Program-made: the position numbers and the translations under genes | The notes under the pieces: model-generated | The model's database searches: none | Told to the model about the DNA's origin: nothing | The model's input: the letters and a program-made list of their open reading frames with translations, nothing else | Shown: piece after piece, positions 1 through 11,424 of the stretch | Numbering within the stretch: position 1 is the first letter of the stretch | Layout: every line of letters starts with the position of its first letter | DNA from: Telmatactis stephensoni | Lineage: Eukaryota; Cnidaria; Anthozoa; Actiniaria; Isophelliidae | Assembly: GCA_029948255.1 (NCBI GenBank) | Contig: JALIZF010001881.1 | Location: 372,001 to 436,000, forward strand | Direction: 5' to 3' | Length of the DNA stretch: 64,000 nt

Positions 1-559
1 ACAGATACAAATTTACTGGCTCTTGTTTCAAATAACATCCTTTTGAAGTATAAATAAACAAATGGACTGAAATGCTAACATGTCAACTCATGTATACTGT
101 ATGTGCTAATCCTAAGGGACTTTATGAATATTTGTAACAGTCCTCTGATATCAATAGAACAGTTCGGAGTTAAGCCTGGCTTTCACGAACGACGGAGGCA
201 AAGAAGCGGAAGCAACAACGCAGACTTAGTAATGCACTGTATTCTCACACACTGAGGTGAAAAATTCAGCATTGAATCTCCGTATGCTGCTTCCGCTTCT
301 TCTTCCGTCTGTCGAACGTGAACACCAGGTCTTATATTTTGCTCCATGTCAGCCTCAATTTCCCGTAAGATGTTCAAAACTTTCAGCAAAAACCGTGGAT
401 ATCTAAAGTACGTATTTGCTTTGTTTATTCGGCTTGTCCCTGGGTACATTCATGTGCATTTCTTGTCTTTCCACGGGCACGGTTTGCCGAAACTCTAATG
501 AATAATTGAGCAAGATAAAGCTCCAAATTAAACGAGTCTCCAAACGAGTTTATTCATCT
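1..559. other. Left-edge non-coding DNA
   Basis: No exon of the array family is recognisable here. About 400-490 resembles the interior of the palindromic element at 42623-42912 (both contain a tract reading roughly CTTTCCACGGGC followed by CCGAACTC), so it is probably a decayed copy of that family. The tract may be intron of the truncated gene A or intergenic DNA; the window edge prevents a decision. Confidence 0.35.
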
Positions 560-693
560 AAATTCTTAAAGACGAAAACCATCACTTTTCTATTCTATTT
601 TACCACCTATTTACATCCTCTATCTCTATTTCTTTCACTGTTGATGAAACGTAATTATCATCCGTTTCGTCTAGAGTGTTCATCAGCTCTGGG
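560..693 (+). pseudogene. Fossil 3' intron end and first 19 bases of a type II F5/8C exon
   Basis: Positions 560-674 align with the end of the intron before the F5/8C exon of gene C (about 17885-17988) and with the pieces flanking the LINE of gene E, including the tract TTTTACCACCTA. An AG acceptor at 673-674 is followed by AGTGTTCATCAGCTCTGGG, the start of that exon. Homology then stops, and sequence resembling the type I intron end (GTCAGTAAAC, TTGG repeats, GGTTCGTCCGTTC) takes over up to the intact exon at 833. The position is read as a recombination breakpoint near 693. Confidence 0.7.
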
Positions 694-832
694 TGGGTCA
701 GTAAACTGCCCAGTGATCAGTAGTTGTTTTGTTTGCTCAATTAAGTGGGTTGGTTGGTTGGTTGGTTCGTCCGTTCGTTCGTTTTGTTATAAAAGGCTTA
801 AATCTAATAGTAATAATTGTATTCTCATATAG

Positions 833-1786
833 AGTGTCCATCGTCAGCTCTGGGAATGACCTCTGGAAAGATTCCAAACTCTGCTATAACGGCTTCCTCT
901 GATTATGGCAGCGGTCATGAACCCTGGCGAAGTCGACTCCATAACTACCCTGTCATGCCATACGATGGCAATAAGGATACAGGCTCTTGGTCGGCCAAGA
1001 CCAATCAAGCAGGAGAATACCTACAGGTTGATCTTGGTGCCATGACGTATGTTACCATGGTAGCGACCCAAGGAAGACCGTACGCGGGTAACCAGTACGT
1101 TACAAAGTACAAGTTATCTTATAAAAACAGCAACAACATCTTTGTGGAATATCACATAAATGGTGTTGTGAAGGTGAGATGTGCGACGTTATTATTTATA
1201 CCATAGCTACTGTGATGAAGTCAACAGGCTGCAGTAATACCTTAGTAATTGTAAATGTCATGTATAAATCTTTTTTATGACTATCACGTTTGACAGCTAA
1301 TCGTATGTCCGCCATAACTGACCTCAAATTGTCGGGTTGGACATTCTGGAAATATATTTACTTTTACGTTCGTCTGCCTAAAATAGATTTATACGTGGCG
1401 TTCATTTCCTAAAGGCAATACCGCGGCAATCTCCCTCTCTGTCCCTCGTCATTTTCTCTTGGTGTTCAGTGATCTGGGAAAAAGGCACGGTCCCGGCACG
1501 ACACGGTTACGGAAGGAATTTCAAATGTTTTATAGATATCACGGCAGTGGGTAAAAACACGGTCAGGGTACGGTGCGGTCCGTTTCACACTTATACGAAA
1601 ACTATCCTTATGTTCTCACTTTGTCTTTTTTTACTATAGGTTTTTACGGGAAATACGGACATGAGCACAGCTGTTTCACATCATCTTCCTGAGAAAATCA
1701 AGACACAATTCATACGATTTGTTGCCGTGCAATGGGTTAACCACATCTCAATGAGGGCAGAAGTATATGGATGTCCACTGGCATAA
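833..1786 (+). CDS. Gene A, 3' part only: F5/8C (discoidin) domain of a secreted PAN-type protein, chimeric copy
   Basis: Two exons are visible. Exon 833-1173 (acceptor AG 831-832, donor GTGAGA) encodes the first about 113 residues of an F5/8 type C domain, with GEYLQVDLG and VATQGRPY. Exon 1640-1786 encodes the last 48 residues and ends in EVYGCPLA and TAA. Phases match the intact copies (1 in, 0 between the two F5/8C exons). The N-terminal exons lie left of the window or are lost. Exon 1 (MTSGK, ASSDY, PYAG) resembles type I gene F, while the following intron, last exon and 3' flank resemble type II gene C. The gene is therefore a type I/type II chimera. F5/8C domains bind lipids, glycans or matrix proteins outside cells; the ligand here is unknown. 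Confidence 0.8.
1470..1610. mobile_element. Degenerate palindromic MITE in the F5/8C intron of gene A
   Basis: The tracts CACGGTCCCGGCACGACACGG, TTTCAAATGTTTTATAGA and CACGGTCAGGGTACGGTGCGG match the family seen intact at 57361-57668. Copies occupy the same intron in gene C (about 18640-18845) and gene E (about 39215-39440), so the insertion is older than the unit duplication. Confidence 0.6.
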
Positions 1787-1827
1787 AGAGGAATAACACA
1801 GAACTCTCAACAGTGGCTCTAATCGTA

Positions 1828-2010
1828 CCGTAGAATTTGATTTTTGACTTGCACGAGGACGGGATCGTTTGCTTTCGGTATTTGAATTCTATTGTTTAAG
1901 AGCCTTGCGCGCGAGATGGCTAAATTACTAAAAATAGCCTTAGTCGCCGCGAACATCGCACAGACATCAATATTGAGTTTCACTCTCTTAGTATTTTGGT
2001 CTCTTGTCAA
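1828..2010. mobile_element. MITE copy, family shared with 49131-49320 and 61770-61935
   Basis: The core TAGAATTTGATTTTTGAC, the motif CCGTTTGCTTTCGG-like and the arm AAAAATAGCCTTAGTCGCCGCG recur in the two other copies. The homologous 3' flank of gene C (about 19150-19200) lacks it, so it entered after the duplication or was lost in C. The outer left arm is missing. Confidence 0.65.
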
Positions 2011-2420
2011 TATGTTATCTACGATTACAATATGTTTAAGATGATTTACCTTGTCTGGCAACTTAAAACTTGAAAAAGAATGCTTGTGCTCTCGATCCAC
2101 AAAACACTGAAACTTGGAACTGAACTATTTAGTTATGGGACATGCAATTTTGGGACAAATTTCAGGATATGTCTAACAGCTAAACAGAAGCTACACAAAC
2201 CTCGGTCATTTAACTAACAATCAACTGCCACTTCCCTACTATCTACGTACCACGTTGTATGTAGTTACGTCATGACTGGATGTGCAGAGCGATATTCTGA
2301 AAATATTCCATTTAAAGAACGCGCCGTGACATATACCTAACATGCAACATGTTCCTGCTGTAATACTGTAATCCAGAACTGTTTCTAAAGTTACTGAGGC
2401 ATTTTTTTATCGCAATGATA
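2010..2420 (+). repeat. 3' flank of type II gene, duplicated at about 19195-19950
   Basis: Shared stretches include GTTATCTACGATTACAAT, GGGACATGCAATTTTGGG, TTCAGGATATGTCTAACA and GTAATCCAGAACTGTTTCT. They place this as the downstream end of the unit containing gene A and confirm that its 3' side is type II. Confidence 0.75.
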
Positions 2421-3294
2421 TAAGTCGCTATTGCTTCCAAAGTGTATTGAGTCGCTTGCATTTTGTTTATATCTCACTCAGCTGTCTACTCGAACGCTTT
2501 GCCCAAGCCTACTCAGCCATTTTAGTTCCCGGTCCGCGGCTCGTTTTTTGAGTTGGCAATAGATCTTTTCAGAATTCGCTTGATGTAGACGCCTAATAGG
2601 CGTTCACTCGGGCTACTTGTGTGTAATACTTGGGGAGAAATGGAAAACAGAAGTTGATGCAAGCCAATTTGACTTGTCAGTGTCTTCTGATTGCAAAATG
2701 CATGACAGGTACTGCCAGAGTAGAACACAACTTATATTAGGGAAAAAATATTTTGTAGATAATTGTACTACCTGATTGGTGGTTATTAATATACTGCTGG
2801 TCTTTTTATCATGCCAGACATATAGAGTACACAGTCTGCTTTATTTTGCTATATGCCTACCAAATGATCCAATATGATCTATAGATAATACATTATAGCT
2901 CAGACAAAATTTCTATTCTGTACCTTTTACTTTGATTAATGGAAGCAAAACTTACAATTAAACTGCAGCAGACTGTTTCGATGTCCAAGTCGAAATGATT
3001 TTGATATTGCTGATATCACACTGCCGGGTAGATTCTAGAAGTGATACAGTTACCTTTCTATGAAATCGTTTCAGTACAGTACATTTCAGTTTCTTAACAC
3101 AACTTTTCAATACATGTATTACCATGTTTTCAATATGAAGCAGATCAATGATTACAGTATTACTAGTCAGTTGCTAATGCTTTATTTGAAGTTCAATACT
3201 CGAAGTGTAACGTAATACAATGTATGCTAATTACCGTTACCATATGTACATACAATAACACCTTCAGTTCATCCACTTTATCTTGTTTCTATAA
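2421..3294. other. Intergenic DNA, nothing recognised
   Basis: AT-rich, with short ORFs only and no similarity noticed to other parts of the window. Confidence 0.5.
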
Positions 3295-3303
3295 AAATGG
3301 TTG

Positions 3304-6026
3304 GGCTGTCGTTAAAACGCGGGGTGCGGATTGCGGATAGATTTTTGCGGATAGTGTCCGAAATATAATATTAGTCCAAAAATTCCAAACAATTATAAAA
3401 TTAAAGAGTAAGTAATGATAAACAACAAAGAATATCTAAATAAAAAACGGCCAAAAGAAATTTTTCTGCTTTCTTGTCTGGTTTATAATCTGTCATCGTG
3501 ATTCAGATAGCGAGTTTGTGCGGGTCAAGAAGCTAGCAGCGTTTTGTGCAGTTTGCTAAAAAACTTGTTTTGAAACATTTCAAGATCATTTTTAGAATAA
3601 TATTAAAGAAGTAATTTTGATCTTCAACTTCAAAACCTCTCCAAAAGTAAAGGAACACTAAGGTCATTTGTTTCTGATCACCGTGACAAACCTTGCGTGA
3701 CCAGTTTCAATCCAAGTGAGAGGGACAGTGAGAGGTACGTTTTAAAGGTTAATACTCACGGTTGTAAATAAAACGTCTCTGTTAAGTTTTAGCCTTGTGA
3801 GCTTTTAACAATAACGACTCCATTTGACTCCATTTGCATTCTGTATCTATACTAATTTTGGGACAAATTTCCCTACAGCTCTTCGTCAATATTCTGATCT
3901 TCAGTATTTTAAGATATCCCATATCCGGCTGTATTTTTTCTGCTGACTAAGGGTGTTTTCTGGCCAGTTGGTTCCACTAAATGGAAAGCACCCTATATAC
4001 TCTTACCGTATCCCCCGGGGGAGGGGACTCCTATATATAAGAGGACGGGGATGCTCAACAATTCATTTCTACCCCTAAAAGGTACCAATTCAAAAACAAC
4101 TAGACGCACACGTGCGTTCACTCGTGCCCTGGGAGCCCCTTTTAGGAGAGGCCCCAATGACCGGCCCCATTCGTACTCTTTCTCGAGCCGTTTCACGCAT
4201 TCTTCACCATTCCGGGAAATAGTTAACGGTAACATAAAGACCATTTTTTGAATCGGCTAACTTATTAAAACTAAAGAATATCTGATTAGTCGATTTGTCT
4301 GTCAGCAGCTATTAGCGTTTGCCTTTGTTTTTCTATTATCATGCATGGGTACTCCGACATGCAAAAATATTACCTGCGAATATACCAGTTTATTCAACTT
4401 TTTATTTCACTATATATTTAAATTGTTTGCTGTAAAGACTTCTACAATGACGGCGTTTTTGACACAATATATAACAAATCGTTTATTTTTTCGTTCATGT
4501 TTCGAATGTTTTATACATGAATAAAAGGCGTTACGTGACAAATACAAGGTCAAGTTCCATGCAATATGCTCCAGAACTGTTTTGATATTAAAATTCAGTA
4601 CAAAAACCTCTCAAGATCTCTTGAATGCTTGAATGAGGAATATAATTGACTTGCTTCTATGTATGTTCGTTTAGCAACATGTAGGATGAGAAATTCGTAG
4701 ATTTCCAGCTCATAGGAAATAGTCTTTATCGCGAGGGCATTGTTCCAAGTACTCCATTTAGAGTTCGATATTTGGTCAAAGTATTGGAGATGAAGCTCAA
4801 AGTAACAGCCCATCCTGAAGCTCTTATAAGTATATAGGTATATCTCGAGTTAAAAGCTCCAAATTACATTGTTCTACTGTAGGAAAAGCCTGTCCCTGAA
4901 AGCTATTATCTTTGAAGTCGGACATCTTGCATTCCTAAAATTCCTGGCTTGCCTTCACTACGAAGAGTTTGCACGCGCTCAAAGGTGATGAATGAAGGGC
5001 ATTGTTTCTTACGCTCTTAACCACGTCACCGATTGCGCAAGAATGGCCTGTTCTCGAGACGAAATCAGAAGGAAAAAAAAAAAAAACATTTGCAGTTTAT
5101 AACTCGTTCCCGGCCTAAAGGCCTGGGCACGAGTAATAATAAAGAATTAAAGTAATGAAACACTTTGTTATCGATGTGCTTTGAAGATTCAATTCAGATC
5201 ATCGAAATCGTCCCTTTCATGCTTATTTTAGGTAGTTTATTTACCCCAAAACAGTCCGTAAAAGGTACCAGCTATGTCCCTGGTAGTCCATTTAAGTCTG
5301 AGGCACCCTAAAAGGTACCAGATTGCCGATTTTGACCCCTAAAAGGTACGACGAGCATCCCCGTCCATTTACGATCGGAGTCCGCCCCCCCCCCCCCCTC
5401 CCCCCGGGCCGTATCCCGCGGAAACCTCTACTGGCCGGGGCTTCATCTATCCTGTCGTCCATGGTCTTGTTGTCGGAATACTTATAAAGAAAGAGTGTAT
5501 GCAACCAATAGAAAGAAAAAAAAAGAAAGAAAAAATTCCCCGTTAAAAGAAAAAGTAGGCTCTAGTAAATATTGCATTTGTCACATGGATCGAATTCACT
5601 GACTTGCAAATCCTATGTACGACTGTCACGCGCAAGGTTTGTCACGGTGATCAGAAACAAATGACCTTAGTGTTCCTTTACTTTTGGAGAGGTTTTGAAG
5701 TTGAAGATCAAAATTACTTCTCTAATATTATTCTAAAAATGATCTTGAAATGTTTCAAAACAAGTTTTTTAGCAAACTGCACAAAACGCTGCTAGCTTCT
5801 TGACCCGCACAAACTCGCTATCTGAATCACGATGACAGATTATAAAGCAGAAAAAGTTCTTTTGGCCGTTTTTATTTAGATATTTGTTTTTGTTCTTTGT
5901 TGTTTATCATTACTTACTCTTTAATTTTATAATTATTTTTATCATATTTTGGACACTATCCGCAAAAATCTATCCGCAATCCGCAAAAATCTATCCGCAA
6001 TCCGCACCCGCGTTTTAACGACAGCC
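3304..6026. mobile_element. 2.7 kb DNA transposon with long terminal inverted repeats and 9-bp TSD (Mutator-like by structure)
   Basis: The ends read GGCTGTCGTTAAAACGCGGG and its reverse complement. The arms are near-identical for about 400 bp (3304 to about 3704, and about 5622 to 6026), sharing for example GGAACACTAAGGTCATTTG in opposite orientations. The direct repeat AAATGGTTG flanks it exactly at 3295-3303 and 6027-6035. A 9-bp target duplication with very long TIRs is typical of Mutator-like elements, but no transposase ORF is present, so it is non-autonomous. The right arm carries a local duplication of ATTGCGGATAGATTTTTGCGG-like sequence. The interior is a mosaic: GC-rich arms with GGACGGGGATGCTC at about 4009-4056 and, inverted, about 5355-5425; CCCTAAAAGGTACCA units at 4073, 5308 and 5337; and the dispersed repeat at 4385-5085. 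Confidence 0.85.
4385..5085 (-). repeat. Dispersed repeat nested in the long-TIR element; inverted copy at 51815-52560
   Basis: Read on the minus strand it matches 51815-52560 over most of its length, for example TTTTAACTCGAGATATACCTATA and CATGTTGCTAAACGAAC. Both copies carry a start codon near an AAGATG motif and a similar short reading frame of about 33 codons ending at the same TAA. This may be a fragment of a larger transposon. No protein family was recognised. Confidence 0.7.
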
Positions 6027-6035
6027 AAATGGTTG

Positions 6036-6960
6036 CACAAAACTTAAACTGACAAATTTGTGGCTGAATATCACTTTTCATTGATTGAAAATATTGTTTT
6101 GTACGTTCTAAAATTATTCGTCAATTGTTACTAATAGTTAAGGTCTCATAAACATTACTATCATTTCCTTCATTATTCATCACTGTATTTCGATCTGAAC
6201 ATTGAGCATGATTGACAGTAAAGTGCATTCAATACAATTAACCATGACTTTTTTAATAGTTTTTATACATGGTTGGTGTGATATCGAATTAGGATCTTAC
6301 GACAGCAATAAATGTAGATGTAGATGAGAATTTGTGCAAAATACAGATTGCACTAAAAATTAATAAGTGAATAATACAAATTCGGTTTTTTTTCATTGTT
6401 TATTTGGTGTAATTTTGCACTATTTACTAATTCTTCTTGGCTTAATTATTGAAAAACATTAGTTAATGAGTTCGTTTTAACTCGGCTCTCAGGATGTGCC
6501 GCATTTATTTATTTATTTTATAGATTATTGTTGACACCGTCCATAAATAAAGTTTATATAAGCAAAATTATGTGCAAGCAGTGGTGAAATATTTTTAATT
6601 AAAATAAACTATTGGTTTGAAGATGATATCTCCGTGTCTTACATTGTCCTCAAGTGAATTCGCTGCCACAAATCGCTCTCTTTCTCGTGTTCTTGGATGA
6701 TCAATATATTACAAGTTCATTACAACAGCTGGTAAGAAGGTCACCACTAAATTCGAGAATTCCATATTAACGATTAAAAACAGTCACTATATATCAAAAT
6801 ATTTTGAGATCAGAAGCCAATAGTTCGATATATTCCGATTGATAACGTCCGCCATTTTGTTCAATTGCTCTCAATCCCTCGCGACAATTCTCGACCACAG
6901 GAAGCCTTGTGGTCAGCCTCGTTTTCATGACGAAAAAAGAGTTATCATAACGAGAAAACT
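6036..6960. other. Intergenic DNA, nothing recognised
   Basis: AT-rich sequence between the long-TIR element and the start of unit 1 homology. No conserved ORF or repeat was seen. Confidence 0.5.
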
Positions 6961-7110
6961 CGTGTGTTCTCGAGTAAAACCCACATCAAACTCCTTTGTT
7001 CACTATCATTTGGTTGGGAAGTGAGTAGCATGAAAATTTTCTCCTTGGGCTACGATACACAAGTAAGTTCTGTAAGTTCATTTCTTGCTGATTTGTTAGT
7101 TGCCCTATCC

Positions 7111-7432
7111 GACACTAGTAAAAAACATCTGCGCAAGCGTGCATATTACGATGTTTGCTTAAGACGTGTTAGTTTTAGCTTGAAATGAAATGGTCGTGTT
7201 CTCGGTGTATACATAAAATTTCTCTTGTATACTTTTGTGAGACAAATATATTGCATGAATGAAGACATTATGTGAATACTGGCCCTAAGTTTCAAGAATT
7301 GACCTTAAGTTTTGACATTTTTGAAAGCCACTGTTGAAGGCAAACGTAGAAGCGAAATTTGCATAAGTTTACAAAAGCACGAAGACGTGACCACGAGCAT
7401 GCGCAGACGTTTTTCACTAGTATCGCACTATC
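7111..7432. mobile_element. MITE inserted in unit 1 only
   Basis: Inverted ends: ACACTAGTAAAAAAC plus CTGCGCA on the left, and TGCGCAGACGTTTTTCACTAGT on the right. Unit 2 reads straight through (about 21145-21165, GACCCATCCAGGAATCAG), which gives the empty site. The right half matches 17125-17295 in the intron of gene C in inverted orientation. Confidence 0.7.
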
Positions 7433-8636
7433 CAGGAATCAGTTAGTAATATTGTAAGCATCTCTGGCTCGTGCTGTTCTCATTAATTTGTTCATTATAC
7501 GACTTAAGGATAGAAATATTACAAGTGTCAACATCTTTCCTCGCACTTACATTTCCAAGTGCTACCTTGTTTGCATGAAAACATAGTCATATACCAATAT
7601 TGAAATTTCACATGCGTAATGATCAGTTACGCGTTAAATTCCATGTCAAAATTTAATAGGAATTTATTCTTTATAATGTAAGCCTTAACATTTTCGTATA
7701 TTGATACAAACTCCCGCAACGTGGGATGACAAGTTGTCTAACAAAAAGTTGCCAACGAAATATTTGTTTTATGGTGCCAATATTAGTATGGCCGAAGCCC
7801 TTGATCAAACCAGGACGCTTGGCAACTCACGTAAACCATTGTAAGTCTTGCATGTTTTAACTTTCATGTATTGCGTGGAATTAGGGTGAACGTCACCCAA
7901 AGAGTCCAATAGACCATCCATAATTTCAGGACTCGACTTTTTGCACATAGGGTGATTTACTTCTCTTTGTGGGTCGCCGTATGACGTAATTAGCTGAACG
8001 TAACATGACATAACAGCTTAACGATTTTAATTTCAACGTAAAGTTTTGGCAAACTGATGCAATATATGTATCAACTTTATATGGTGAACTCAGTGTGACA
8101 ATGTAATAGAAAAGTTATCGCACTAGCTGTTTTGATTACTTTCGTCTGAAACACTTGTGTTTGCGTTTGATAAAATAATTATTGAACCTGAACCAGCTGC
8201 CACCGAGAGAAAGTAGTTGATAAGCTCAGTGACAACAGCCAATGGATCTCATTTGCATATATCATTCTAGCTCATTCTGTTAAAGGCATGCAAAGCTTAC
8301 ACTTTATGTTAGTTATATACTTATATTTATATTAGCTATATATAACCGATATATTCTCAGTATTTTCAAGATTCTGCCAAGGGTGACTTTATTTTGTCGG
8401 TTTTGCGTCTTTGTGGCGTTTTATGGGAACACAAAGCCCGGAAATCGAAATTGTTAAATCGGCGTCTTGAAGTTAAAGCTACTATTTCAACTTATTTCAT
8501 GGCTGAGCCCAAGATGATACTGAAAAGGTAAGTGGATCGATTTTCCTTAGGCGAAATACAATATTATACATTGGATAACTAATACAAAACATATACAATA
8601 AGAGCCGGAGATTTCGAGGAAATGTAATATTACTAT

Positions 8637-8821
8637 TTATTATATAAACTATAATGAAATACCAGGTAATCTCTCGCGCGAAAAAGTGATATCTTCACAT
8701 GTGAAAATAACATGTTATTTCCCATGTGAAAATAACACGTTACCATGGATACTCTTTGCAAAATGTTGCTATTTTGGGTTATTTTGCTATTTTTGTATTT
8801 CATTTGAGTTTATATAATAAA
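8637..8821. mobile_element. MITE with inverted ends TTATTATATAAACT
   Basis: Ends TTATTATATAAACTATAATG and CATTTGAGTTTATATAATAA are inverted. The inside has CACATGTGAAAATAACA repeated. It is absent from unit 2 at the corresponding place (about 22700). The tract ATGTAATAT lies on both sides of the 8637-8968 pair of insertions. Confidence 0.65.
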
Positions 8822-8968
8822 CAGAACATTACATGAGCGCTTGGAGATACGGATTTTATCTTCTCGTGTTCAATTGATAGCTCACTCGTTCGCTGCTCTC
8901 ACTCGTGAGATATCAATCGAACATTCGAAGATAAAATCTGTATCTCCGCGCGCCCATGTAATATCCTC
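8822..8968. mobile_element. Palindromic element adjoining the previous MITE
   Basis: The left arm ATTACATGAGCGC...GATACGGATTTTATCTTC is mirrored by GAAGATAAAATCTGTATCTC...CATGTAAT. Also missing from unit 2. Confidence 0.65.
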
Positions 8969-9588
8969 TATATAGACTGAAAGGGTTTTTTCAACAGTAA
9001 CGCCCATTGATTGGATATGGTATTTTTTTGTTAGATTCCAAAAGTAACTGCTACAGCAGATTTCGTATGACATAAAAACGGTAGTCAAGCTCAAGGTAAC
9101 CAGACTAGTGAACAAACACTGATCTATAGTGTAAGTGTAAATGAATATTCTTGGCCGATGATCAATCTGAATAATCATGATATGGTCATTGTGCTGCAAA
9201 ATATAGATATATTTGTCCTCATTCAAGAAGCCAAATTGTCAAGGAACTGAGCATTCATAAAGAAAACCAAAATTAGCATTTCGTCGATATTTAGATTATA
9301 ACTCACCATTCAAAAGAATTATATTGAAATCAAGATTTTTTTATTTGGAAGGTTTTGTTATCACCTCATCAAAATTTAGAGACGGAGCGAGAAAACGTTT
9401 GATAGGCTCTCATAATTAGGATACCTATAGGTTGTTAAAAGTTAATATTTTGTATATACGTTTTTTTAGGCTTGAAGAAGTAAATTAAATGTAAAATGCC
9501 ACCCAAATTTGGTGAACCCGTTACAGAGATATAATGTTCTTATGGTTTGGAAGAGTTGGTATTTCGATCAGCAAAACTAAAGACCATC

Positions 9589-10015
9589 AATAGGCCATAT
9601 GCACTAACAGGTCACGTGACCCTATCTCCCCTAAATCAAGCAGCACCATCAAAATGAACGCCAGAAATAGAAAGAGCACCTCGATATTAGTAAAAGCGCA
9701 AATTTTCAGCTCCTAAGATGTAATACAGGAGAAATGACAGTAAATTTAAGATTTAATTTGATATTTTCTTAAGATTCGTTCGGAAAAACGCGTTGGATGG
9801 CAAGCTCACAACGTAACGTGTTTTTTCGAACGAATCTTAAGAAAATATCAAATCTTAAATTTGCTGTCGTTTTTTCTCTTATTCATCTTATAAACCGAAA
9901 CTTTGCAATTTTACTAATATCGAAGTGCTCTTTCTATTTCTGGATTTCATTTTGACGGTACTGCTTGATTTAGGGGAGATAGGGTCACGTGACCTGTTAG
10001 TGCACATGGCCTATT
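9589..10015. mobile_element. 427-bp near-perfect palindromic MITE in unit 1
   Basis: Arms start AATAGGCCAT and end in its complement. Each arm is about 200 bp and contains AACAGGTCACGTGACC and GATTCGTTCGGAAAAACG-type sequence, around a short centre near 9800-9815. Unit 2 at about 23191-23200 reads CCATCGATTTCG without it, an empty site. No clear target duplication was seen. Confidence 0.8.
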
Positions 10016-11319
10016 TCGTAAATATTTCCAAAGAGATTTACTGTAACTTGACACGTTTTGTCTCAGTCAAGTTGAGCAACGGTAGCAAAAAATAGCTTTT
10101 GCAGTTGTTGATGTAACATTGCAGTCAATGAAAAATGTTGTTGAAAAAAACATCAACTTTGTTGTTTTCCTCTATGTATTCAGATAGTAACTTAAATCAG
10201 TTTATGCTGAGCTGAGCCAAAGGCTTTCGTCGTACAATATGATACTCGAGATCAATTAGATCCGAATAAATCCATGTATAAAGGTACAAGAAATACACCT
10301 TTTTGCACACTTATCACGTTATAAGGAAATGAAATGAAATAGACAATTGTAAAAATTTATTCCACCTTCCCCGCTGACTATCAAATCGCCTTCTTATTAA
10401 CGAACTGGACTGTCTACATAAGGGAAATCAATCCCTATGGATAACAAAGAAATCGGCGACAATTTGTATACAAACATTAGCACTTTTCATTTTTCAAAAA
10501 ATAAACGTCTAATATATGCATGTGAGTCTAGTCAAAAGCTCTAAGGGGCATGAAGCTTATGTTTATAATTAAAGTAGATGTCGAAAAAGATCCATTAATA
10601 AATATGCGAGGTATCAACCATCGATAGCTGTAGAACGAAGGCATATGATATATAATGTCATAATTTGAGACTAACAACAAGAGCAGAAAAGAAAAGAAAA
10701 GGAAAAATGAAAAAGAAAAAAGGAAGAACTGAAGAGAAAAGAAGAAACTGAGAAAACGAACCTTTCTCGGCTAAGGTCGCTGCCTATAACAGAATGGTCA
10801 ATGCAAATTTTTTTGATCATAGGAGCTCGAGTATAGATAATATGCGAACATACATAGTAATGACTTAACATTTAAAGAACATTTGAACATTTGAGGAGAG
10901 GCTGACGTACTCCAAACTATTTCAAATGTTAGTTATATAAAATCTATGCAAAGTGACCTCACTTATCTGGTTAATATGGAAACGTATCTTCCCCCCCCCC
11001 CCCCCCCCTGTTTCCACATCTTGCACTAAAGGAAAACGTCATTTTAGTGTGGACGGAACGTCAAAACGAATTGAAAGGTTTGCATGCATTAATGTGGACG
11101 AATTAAGCTGGAGCACGCAAAGTTTACACTTTATTGATTAAATTTGTAAAGGCGTTTAGATCTATTTCTTCTCCTTCTCGCTGTCGACTCTATAACGGCG
11201 ATTTGAAGGAAGGAATACACGATTTTAGTGTTGAAGGAAACCTGACCAGATACACTGCAAACGTCGCGTTTTTTTAATTTCCGTGGAAGGATATGGCCAT
11301 GACCTGTGATCTCCAACAG

Positions 11320-11332
11320 TATATATATATAT
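11320..11332 (+). promoter_or_regulatory. Putative TATA box of gene B
   Basis: AACAGTATATATATATATT lies about 100 bp before the start codon, at the same place as AACAGTATAAAATTAG in gene D and AACAGTATAACATAAA in gene F. The downstream sequence is conserved among the three genes. Confidence 0.5.
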
Positions 11333-11424
11333 TAGAAGACAAAACATAAATAACTGTCAATTTAACTAAAAAGAAACCTAATTTATGTCTTCTGTTCTAG
11401 TCTATTTGAATACATCACAATGTC

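Larger units (their letters stand above)
6965..11319 (+). repeat. Unit 1 upstream block of the tandem array
   Basis: Collinear with 21040-24585 (unit 2) and in part with about 40200-44020 (unit 3). Landmarks include AAAACCCACATCAAA, TTTGTTTTATGGTGC, GGCATGAAGCTTATGTTTATAATTAA and CGCTGCCTATAACAGAATGG. Insertions at 7111, 8637 and 9589 break the collinearity. No gene is recognised in the block; it includes the region upstream of the type I promoter. Confidence 0.8.
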
